A stretch of 6,111 bases of DNA from Muribaculaceae bacterium (GTDB lineage Bacteria > Bacteroidota > Bacteroidia > Bacteroidales > Muribaculaceae). This document shows positions 1 through 4,144 of this stretch, piece after piece. The stretch is taken from NCBI GenBank assembly GCA_902836725.1, contig CADFRV010000154.1, positions 1 through 6,111 on the forward strand, in the 5' to 3' direction. The notes under the pieces are model-generated. The model was not told the origin of the DNA. It saw nothing but the letters and a program-made list of their open reading frames with translations, and searched no databases. The first letter of the stretch is position 1. Every line of letters starts with the position of its first letter. The position numbers and the translations under genes were made by a program.

Positions 1-868
1 AGATCATACACGTTGTGCCCGGTTTTCCGTTTACCGACCCGAGGTAATCGTAAGTCATTGATCCCAGTTCGATTCTGGCTACATCTTTGAGGCGCAGTAC
101 AGATCCGTCGGGCAATGCTTTTATGACAAGGTTTTCAAAATCGTTTTCGTTCTCATATCGTCCACGGTATTTCAGAGTGTATCTGAATGTATTGTCGGAG
201 TCCGCGCCAAGTGTACCGGTCGGTGATTCAAGATTCTGTTCATCGAGGACTTTACGAATATCAGAAGGCATAAGGCGATATTGTGCCATCTTGCCCGGAT
301 CAAGCCATATCCTCAACGAATAATCCGCGCCACGGATATCTACTTCTCCCACTCCAGGCACACGGGAAAGACGAGGCTCGATGTTGATTTTCATGTAGTT
401 GTTGAGAAATTTCTCATCGAATCGTCCGTCGGGGCTATACAAAGCGAGTGTCTTGATGCGCGATGTCTGTCGCTTTCTTACATTGACACCGTTTTTTGTT
501 ACCTCTCCGGGGAGCAAACCTTGTGCTGACGCGAGACGGTTCTGTACATTTACCATTGCCATATCCCCGTCGGTTCCCTGTCTGAAATAAACCTGTATAT
601 TTGCCGAGCCGGTATTGGTGGCGGAAGATACCATATAAATCATATCTTCGACGCCATTGATTGCCTCCTCGATGGGAACGATCACACTTTTCTGCACCGT
701 TTCTGCATTGGCACCTGCATAACTTGTGCTGACGCTGACAGTAGGGGGCGCGATCTCCGGAAATTGCTCTACAGGCAATCCGAGAAGGGATATCAACCCG
801 AGCAAAACAATAGATACCGATATCACGCATGACAATATCGGTCTGTCGATAAATGTCTTTATAGTCAT
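1..868 (-). CDS. RND multidrug efflux transporter, inner-membrane pump (AcrB/MexB-like), N-terminal part
   Basis: Reverse-strand reading from ATG at 868-866 gives 289 residues without a stop, running off the left edge; full-length RND pumps have about 1,000-1,050 residues, so roughly a quarter is present. Visible family landmarks: FIDRPILS at residues 6-13, the first membrane helix at about 12-30, LPVEQFPEIAPP at 31-42 (AcrB has LPVAQYPTIAPP), SYAGANAETVQ at 49-59, EEAINGVEDMIYM at 67-79 and GTDGDMAMVNVQNRL at 98-112. PGVGEVDIRGADYSLRIWLD (171-190) and LRLKDVARIELG (258-269) follow. These belong to the periplasmic porter domain that takes up substrate from periplasm or outer leaflet and exports it by proton antiport. 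The pattern is the HAE1 (drug) class, not the heavy-metal class. It starts 26 bases after the adaptor stop, so the two are almost certainly cotranscribed. Substrate cannot be deduced. No clear Shine-Dalgarno precedes the start, as is usual in Bacteroidota. Confidence 0.95.
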   Translation of the reverse strand, partial: MTIKTFIDRPILSCVISVSIVLLGLISLLGLPVEQFPEIAPPTVSVSTSYAGANAETVQKSVIVPIEEAINGVEDMIYMVSSATNTGSANIQVYFRQGTDGDMAMVNVQNRLASAQGLLPGEVTKNGVNVRKRQTSRIKTLALYSPDGRFDEKFLNNYMKINIEPRLSRVPGVGEVDIRGADYSLRIWLDPGKMAQYRLMPSDIRKVLDEQNLESPTGTLGADSDNTFRYTLKYRGRYENENDFENLVIKALPDGSVLRLKDVARIELGSMTYDYLGSVNGKPGTTCMI

Positions 869-894
869 ATGAAATTGTCCGGAATAAGTTTATT

Positions 895-1998
895 TCATTT
901 TTTTGCGTTTATTACGGTCCCTTCCCTGAGCAATCCCGCACCATCTGATACAATAGTATCCCCTACAGAAAGACCTTCTGTAACGATAAATTCTTTCCCG
1001 TTGTTGTTCGGAAGTATCCCGATTTCCACAGAAACGGCCTTGTCATCCACTACCTTATATGCAAAAACTTTATCCTGTAACTCGTATGTAGCACCCTGCG
1101 GTATTACAATACAGTCTTTCTGAATGGACGGGATGATGACAGATCCTGTACTGCCGTCGCGCAACAGACGGTCGGGATTAGGGAAAACCGCACGGAAACT
1201 AATAGCCCCTGTGGAGCTGTTTATTGTTCCGCTGATTGCATCAATGTGCCCTTTCAACGGGTATAATTCTCCGTCGCTCATCCTGAAATCCACTTCCGGC
1301 ATTTCTTCCATAGCGGTTTTAAGAGATCCATATTGCCTTACCAGCTCAAGCATCTGGTTCTCGGACATGGAAAAATAGGCATATACATCTCCGTCATCGC
1401 TGACTGTTACCAAAGGAGTCGAGATGTTTGGGCTGACAAGTGCCCCGACGCGATATGGAATCATACTTGCCCTTCCGTCTACAGGAGACTTGACCAAAGT
1501 GTAAGACAGGTTTGTAGCAGCCTTGTCAAGTTCTGCATTTGCCAAGCGGAGACGAGCTTTCGCTTCAGCCAATTCATTTTTAGCCGTGCTGAGCTCGAAA
1601 TCAGAAATCACCTCTTCTTTATATAGCTCGTTATTACTGTCGAGTACCAGTTGGGCTGTGGAAACTGCAGCTTCCGCGCTGTTTACATTTGCCTGTGCAA
1701 TCTCGTAAGCCGCTTTAAATTGGGCCGGATCTATCTCAAATAGTATCTGTCCACGATGTACAGGCGCACCTTCTCTAATACATATGCGGGTTAACATCCC
1801 ATCGATCTGAGGCCTGATTTCCACAGTCTGCTGTCCGGTTATGGTGGCGGCATATGATGCAGTGAGCACCTGATCGGTTTTATCTATAACCTTAATCGGA
1901 TAATTTGTACTTGAATTGTCATGAGTCGTTTTTTTCTCACAGGAGGCGGCTGTAATCAATATCATTCCTCCAAGAATTATAGAAGCAGTATTGTTCAT
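895..1998 (-). CDS. RND efflux periplasmic adaptor subunit (membrane fusion protein), lipoprotein
   Basis: 367 residues, the AcrA/MexA family that bridges an RND pump to an outer-membrane channel. The N-terminus MNNTASIILGGMILITAASC is a lipoprotein signal peptide with lipobox AASC (lipidated Cys20), so the mature protein is membrane-anchored in the periplasm. Residues about 55-95 form the first lipoyl half (RPQIDGMLTRICIREGAPV, then GQILFEIDPAQF). An Ala/Glu/Lys-rich helical hairpin spans about 96-165, and the second lipoyl half is at 166-205 (LVKSPVDGRASMIPYRVGALV). The beta-barrel is about 206-290, with membrane-proximal strands to 365. Length is normal. The frame stays open upstream to 2193, but I chose ATG at 1998-1996 because it places the signal peptide at the N-terminus; the upstream codons overlap the promoter and operators. 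First gene of the operon, 26 bases before the pump. Confidence 0.95.
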   Translation of the reverse strand: MNNTASIILGGMILITAASCEKKTTHDNSSTNYPIKVIDKTDQVLTASYAATITGQQTVEIRPQIDGMLTRICIREGAPVHRGQILFEIDPAQFKAAYEIAQANVNSAEAAVSTAQLVLDSNNELYKEEVISDFELSTAKNELAEAKARLRLANAELDKAATNLSYTLVKSPVDGRASMIPYRVGALVSPNISTPLVTVSDDGDVYAYFSMSENQMLELVRQYGSLKTAMEEMPEVDFRMSDGELYPLKGHIDAISGTINSSTGAISFRAVFPNPDRLLRDGSTGSVIIPSIQKDCIVIPQGATYELQDKVFAYKVVDDKAVSVEIGILPNNNGKEFIVTEGLSVGDTIVSDGAGLLREGTVINAKK

Positions 1999-2001
1999 CT
2001 C

Positions 2002-2022
2002 TTGTATAAAAAATTTATACAA
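2002..2022. promoter_or_regulatory. Perfect 21-bp palindrome over -7 box and start point of the efflux promoter (putative operator)
   Basis: TTGTATAAA at 2002-2010 and TTTATACAA at 2014-2022 are exact inverted complements, separated by AAA. The palindrome covers the last bases of the -7 box and the expected transcription start, and ends 3 bases before the adaptor start codon. Size and placement fit a dimeric repressor operator (TetR- or MarR-type), which commonly controls RND pump operons. A mere AT-rich chance palindrome or a 5'-leader hairpin that hides the ribosome site are alternatives. The cognate protein is not in the window. Confidence 0.5.
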
Positions 2023-2050
2023 AAATACCAATATAAAGTCACATGTCAAA
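2020..2050 (-). promoter_or_regulatory. Promoter of the RND efflux operon (Bacteroidota sigma-ABfr type)
   Basis: On the minus strand, TTTG at 2050-2047 is followed by exactly 19 bases and then TATTTTTG at 2027-2020. This matches the known Bacteroidota primary-sigma consensus (-33 TTTG, -7 TAnnTTTG, spacing about 19) at every fixed position. Transcription would begin near 2013-2015, giving a leader of only about 15 bases before the adaptor ATG at 1998. The box is flanked by operator-like repeats on both sides, so the promoter is probably regulated. Confidence 0.7.
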
Positions 2051-2057
2051 ACAAATA

Positions 2058-2089
2058 TTGACGAACTGCCATTTTTGTTGACGAACTGC
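2058..2089. repeat. Perfect 12-bp direct repeat, 20-bp period (putative activator binding site)
   Basis: TTGACGAACTGC occurs at 2058-2069 and again, without mismatch, at 2078-2089. The 20-bp period is about two helical turns, so both copies face the same side of the DNA. The near copy lies 7 bases upstream of the -33 box of the efflux promoter. Direct repeats with a period near 21 bp abutting the core promoter are the known arrangement for AraC/XylS-family activators; LytTR-type response regulators use a similar layout. The plus-strand promoter candidate begins between the two copies, so binding could affect both directions. Confidence 0.6.
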
Positions 2090-2104
2090 ATCAATGTATG
2101 TTTC
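2074..2104 (+). promoter_or_regulatory. Candidate divergent promoter (plus strand)
   Basis: TTTG at 2074-2077, exactly 19 bases, then TATGTTTC at 2097-2104. This departs from the Bacteroidota consensus TTTG-N19-TAnnTTTG only at the last base. It would start transcription near 2111, upstream of the short ORF at 2159, and could read on to the barrel gene at 2422. Its -33 box sits between the two copies of the direct repeat, so a protein bound there would be expected to interfere with it. Confidence 0.35.
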
Positions 2105-2144
2105 TGTAAGTTCAAGCTGCCGGGTAAAGTATAATGACAATAAG

Positions 2145-2153
2145 AGGAGGTGA
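2145..2153 (+). promoter_or_regulatory. Perfect Shine-Dalgarno sequence of the 19-codon ORF
   Basis: AGGAGGTGA is a nine-base perfect complement to the usual 3' end of 16S rRNA, ending 5 bases before ATG at 2159. Such long matches are uncommon in Bacteroidota, and the larger genes here mostly lack one. It decides the start of the short ORF if that ORF is real. Confidence 0.4.
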
Positions 2154-2158
2154 CTATC

Positions 2159-2218
2159 ATGCACAGACAATTCCGTTGTCTGTACCGATACAATCAAAAC
2201 GAAATATCCGGCGTATGA
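2159..2218 (+). CDS. Possible 19-residue leader peptide or small protein
   Basis: ATG at 2159 opens the reading frame MHRQFRCLYRYNQNEISGV, ending in TGA at 2216-2218. Support comes from the perfect Shine-Dalgarno at 2145-2153 and from a candidate promoter about 50 bases upstream. The peptide is basic, with four Arg and two Tyr, has no signal peptide or membrane helix, and matches no family I know. The inverted repeat at 2163-2183 lies inside its first eight codons. It could be a regulatory leader peptide whose translation affects the downstream operon, the remnant of a longer gene, or chance. A 19-codon frame alone would not be convincing; the start site is the only strong argument. Confidence 0.25.
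   Translation: MHRQFRCLYRYNQNEISGV
2163..2183. repeat. Perfect inverted repeat, 8-bp arms with 5-base centre
   Basis: ACAGACAA at 2163-2170 and TTGTCTGT at 2176-2183 are exact inverted complements around TTCCG. Total length is 21 bp, the same as the palindrome at 2002-2022, but the sequence differs. No T-run follows on either strand, so it is not an intrinsic terminator. It may be an operator or an RNA hairpin at the beginning of the short ORF. Confidence 0.45.
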
Positions 2219-2258
2219 TATTGTTATAGTAAATCGGAGAGATGCTTGGCCATCCTTA

Positions 2259-2266
2259 TATCTTTG
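2259..2266 (+). promoter_or_regulatory. Isolated -7-like box (TATCTTTG)
   Basis: Full match to TAnnTTTG on the plus strand, but I see no TTTG or TTG at the proper distance upstream. On its own it is weak evidence for a promoter; it lies 156 bases before the barrel gene start. Confidence 0.2.
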
Positions 2267-2297
2267 TTGGTATTTAAGCTATTTTAACAGTTTGCAA

Positions 2298-2328
2298 TAT
2301 GACGTCTAACTAAATTATAGTAATTTTG
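2298..2328 (+). promoter_or_regulatory. Candidate promoter of the YjbH-like operon
   Basis: TAATTTTG at 2321-2328 matches the Bacteroidota -7 consensus TAnnTTTG exactly. Nineteen bases upstream is TATG at 2298-2301, a three-of-four match to the -33 TTTG; a perfect TTTG at 2291-2294 is 26 bases away, which is too far. Transcription would start near 2335, leaving a leader of about 87 bases before the ATG at 2422. This is the nearest plausible promoter for the three envelope genes. Confidence 0.4.
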
Positions 2329-2396
2329 TACCTCAAAATGTTAATACACCTTATAGGTAATAGCTTGGTAAAATAAATATTGCATTTGTTGACTAG

Positions 2397-2410
2397 CAAA
2401 GTCTACTTTG
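2397..2410 (+). repeat. Small inverted repeat just upstream of the barrel gene start
   Basis: CAAAGT at 2397-2402 and ACTTTG at 2405-2410 are inverted complements with two bases between them, ending 11 bases before ATG 2422. In RNA it could form a short hairpin near the ribosome-binding area. No Shine-Dalgarno is visible there. It may be chance. Confidence 0.25.
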
Positions 2411-2421
2411 AGCTGTATAGA

Positions 2422-3366
2422 ATGATAAAATTGAAGCCACACACAATTGCCTCTCATATTAAACGAATGATCCTGCTTGTTGTCATGGCAGTATCGTTTG
2501 CGCCTTTCTCAAGGGCACAAATGGCATCGGGAGAAATTGACATATTCATGGGCGTGGATTTCAACTATCGTGACATAACGTTCAATAACCGTGTATTTGA
2601 TTTATTGATAAATCTTACTCCGGGAGTGAAGTGGCGTTTACCGCATCGGTGGGAAATCAGCGCCGGTGTTCTGGTGCCTGTGGTCAATCAATATGGCGCA
2701 CGTTACGGGACAGTGCGATTCAACAATCTGGCAGTCTCAAAGCAGGCGGGATTGTTTGGCTTCTGGCGTCTCAAGGGCACTGCCGGAGTATTCGGAGCCG
2801 AACGGTATGGTCTGGATCTGAAAAACATGTTTATAGTGAACAAATGGCTGGCTGTAAAGGCAGAGATCGGTTTGACGGGTTTTCTTCATATGGGACGTCA
2901 TTGGGAGATGAGCTCTCCTTTACGCCTCTCTGGCCTTGTAGGGCCTGAATTTTATATTCACAAGTACAACACTCAACTATCTCTGGTGGGGATGCGTTAT
3001 GCATATGGCGATTATGGAGTAGTTGCAGAGGCAATGAGAAATTTTCGTCATGTCAGTGTCGGAGTCTATGGCAGTTATAACCAGATTATAAAGGAAAATG
3101 TCGGTTTCAAGATTATTGCCATGCTCCCGCCATACAAGCGCTCCCGCCATCGTGTGAATATCCGTCCGGCCTCCAACTTCCGTCTCACTTACAGCAGCAA
3201 GTCGAGCACGTACGCGAACCGGATGTATACGACAGATCCGGAAGAGAACGAGCGTGAAGGGTGGTTTGACAGAGATATGTTGCCATGGGGAGCGAATCTG
3301 ATGTCTTCTGATTTCCAGGTCAAGGACAAGAACTCTAAGGACAAAGGGAAGGAGGATAGGAAATGA
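2422..3366 (+). CDS. Outer-membrane beta-barrel protein resembling the C-terminal half of YjbH/GfcD
   Basis: 314 residues from ATG 2422. A Sec signal peptide ends near PFSRA|Q (cleavage about residue 32). The frame is open further upstream to TTG at 2380, but only the ATG gives a normal signal peptide. Alternating aromatic/polar beta-strands fill residues about 36-260. From family memory, WEISAGVLVPVVNQY (77-91), VGMRYAYGDYGVVAEAMRNF (189-208), VGVYGSYNQ (213-221) and GFKIIAMLPP (228-237) correspond to the second barrel of E. coli YjbH/GfcD. That barrel has W-ISAGL, then GD-G--E--R-F, VG-Y and G----IPL in this order. The enterobacterial proteins serve exopolysaccharide or group 4 capsule production. 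After the barrel come a TDPEENEREGWFDRDMLPWG segment (271-290) and a Lys/Asp-rich tail, so the chain does not end in the usual C-terminal Phe. The stop overlaps the next start (ATGA). The homology is inferred from pattern, not searched. Confidence 0.7.
   Translation: MIKLKPHTIASHIKRMILLVVMAVSFAPFSRAQMASGEIDIFMGVDFNYRDITFNNRVFDLLINLTPGVKWRLPHRWEISAGVLVPVVNQYGARYGTVRFNNLAVSKQAGLFGFWRLKGTAGVFGAERYGLDLKNMFIVNKWLAVKAEIGLTGFLHMGRHWEMSSPLRLSGLVGPEFYIHKYNTQLSLVGMRYAYGDYGVVAEAMRNFRHVSVGVYGSYNQIIKENVGFKIIAMLPPYKRSRHRVNIRPASNFRLTYSSKSSTYANRMYTTDPEENEREGWFDRDMLPWGANLMSSDFQVKDKNSKDKGKEDRK
3349..3355 (+). promoter_or_regulatory. Shine-Dalgarno for the second barrel gene
   Basis: AAGGAGG, seven bases before ATG 3363, lies inside the end of the preceding gene. 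It supports the ATGA overlap start and suggests efficient or coupled translation of the second gene. Strong ribosome sites are otherwise rare among the larger genes here. Confidence 0.6.
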
Positions 3367-4112
3367 AACGGATCATATTAATCCTGTCTCTTCTTTTATC
3401 GGCCGGAGTGCTTAAAGCGCAGTTCTATACAGGAATGTCAGGGCTTATCCATGTGCCATCCGCCGATGTATACACTGAGGGAGATCTTCGTGTAGGAACG
3501 TATTTTCTGAACAAACATTTCACTCCGTCTGATGCGTTCGTCGACGGGGGGGGAAGATACAACACGATGGATTTCTATCTGTCTGTCACTCCTTTCAGGT
3601 GGTTAGAGCTGGGTTATGCCTTCACTCTGATGAAAAACCGGCATCCGGGCTACAGCAAGTCGTCTTATAACAGTAAGGACCGATACATATCTTTGAAGTT
3701 GACTCCTTTTCGCGAGGGAAAATATCTGCCATCAATATCGGTAGGTGCAAATGACATTTTCTCTACATTCAGCTTGCGAGGAGATGGCTACGAAGACAGG
3801 AAAAGTGAATATTTCAACAATTATTATATTGCGGTTACAAAGCATATCGATATCAGACGCTGGCAATTAGGTGCCACACTTTCCTACCGCCGTTTCAAGA
3901 GGCATGGCAATGACAGATGGAATGGTCTGGTGGGAGGGTTGACAGTTTCTCCGTCTTTTGCCCGCGACGGAAGGCTAATAGCGGAATGGGACGGCTGTCG
4001 TGTCAATGTTGGAATAGACTGGCTTCTCTTCAGGCACATCGCCCTTCAGGCAGCTATGATTGACTGTCGGTATTTTTCAGGAGGGTTGGCGTATCGGGTG
4101 AATTTATTTTGA
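3363..4112 (+). CDS. YjbH-domain outer-membrane beta-barrel protein (N-terminal half of YjbH/GfcD)
   Basis: 249 residues. Signal peptide MKRIILILSLLLSAGVLKA is cleaved before Gln20. GMSGLIHVPSADVYTEGDLR (24-43) is the family opening: E. coli YjbH has GGVGLLQTPTARMAREGEL. Then VTPFRWLELGYAF (75-87) corresponds to LFPWLETTLRY. DRYISLKLTPFREGKYLPSI (106-125) and VGANDI (127-132) correspond to KAFDLKLRLW, YWLPQVAVGARDI. SVSPSFA-type strands, RLIAEWDGCRVNVGIDW (204-220) and a terminal Phe (AYRVNLF) complete an outer-membrane barrel with a normal beta-signal. YjbH (about 700 residues) takes part in exopolysaccharide production in enterobacteria; this gene covers only its first part. Start is fixed by the Shine-Dalgarno at 3349 and the 4-base overlap with the preceding gene, whose product resembles the missing second part. 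A run of eight G at 3546-3553 lies in codons 62-64. Comparison is from memory of the family. Confidence 0.8.
   Translation: MKRIILILSLLLSAGVLKAQFYTGMSGLIHVPSADVYTEGDLRVGTYFLNKHFTPSDAFVDGGGRYNTMDFYLSVTPFRWLELGYAFTLMKNRHPGYSKSSYNSKDRYISLKLTPFREGKYLPSISVGANDIFSTFSLRGDGYEDRKSEYFNNYYIAVTKHIDIRRWQLGATLSYRRFKRHGNDRWNGLVGGLTVSPSFARDGRLIAEWDGCRVNVGIDWLLFRHIALQAAMIDCRYFSGGLAYRVNLF
3546..3553 (+). repeat. G8 homopolymer inside the YjbH-domain gene
   Basis: Eight consecutive G encode most of the Gly-Gly-Gly at residues 62-64. Gain or loss of one base would truncate or frameshift the protein early. Poly-G runs of this length are known slippage sites in surface genes of some bacteria; whether this one varies cannot be seen here. 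Confidence 0.5.
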
Positions 4113-4144
4113 GAAATATCAACTAAATAAACTTAATGATAGAA

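Larger units (their letters stand above)
1999..2421. other. Divergent intergenic control region between efflux operon and YjbH-like operon
   Basis: This 423-bp gap separates the minus-strand adaptor start from the plus-strand barrel gene start. It contains no long gene on either strand but is dense in symmetric and repeated sequence: a 21-bp palindrome, a 12-bp direct repeat, a second 21-bp inverted repeat, two fair to good Bacteroidota promoter matches in opposite directions, two more -7 boxes on the plus strand, and a short ORF with a perfect Shine-Dalgarno. Each is listed separately. No regulator gene is present in the window, so whichever protein binds here is encoded elsewhere. Confidence 0.8.

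Noticed and set aside
435..830. 131-codon minus-strand frame over the RND pump gene
   Set aside because: Shadow of the pump gene; the pump frame carries all the family motifs and is open across the region.
2058..2089. Two-copy repeat as a CRISPR remnant
   Set aside because: The repeat is only 12 bp and the spacer 8 bp, with no third copy; a regulator site fits better.
2130..2135. TATAAT resembling an E. coli -10 box
   Set aside because: The Bacteroidota primary sigma factor uses TAnnTTTG, and there is no fitting -35 element upstream.
1999..2193. Upstream extension of the adaptor reading frame by 65 codons
   Set aside because: It would bury the lipoprotein signal peptide inside the protein and make the promoter, palindrome and direct repeat coding. 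The added sequence has no family match.
2380..2421. TTG start for the first barrel gene, 14 codons earlier
   Set aside because: It would give an overlong signal-peptide n-region containing Glu; ATG 2422 is sufficient. Not strictly excluded.
4086..4111. Possible separate promoter for the lipoprotein (TTG, 16 bases, TATTTTG)
   Set aside because: Both the spacing and the -7 box are one or more bases off the Bacteroidota consensus; cotranscription from upstream is simpler.
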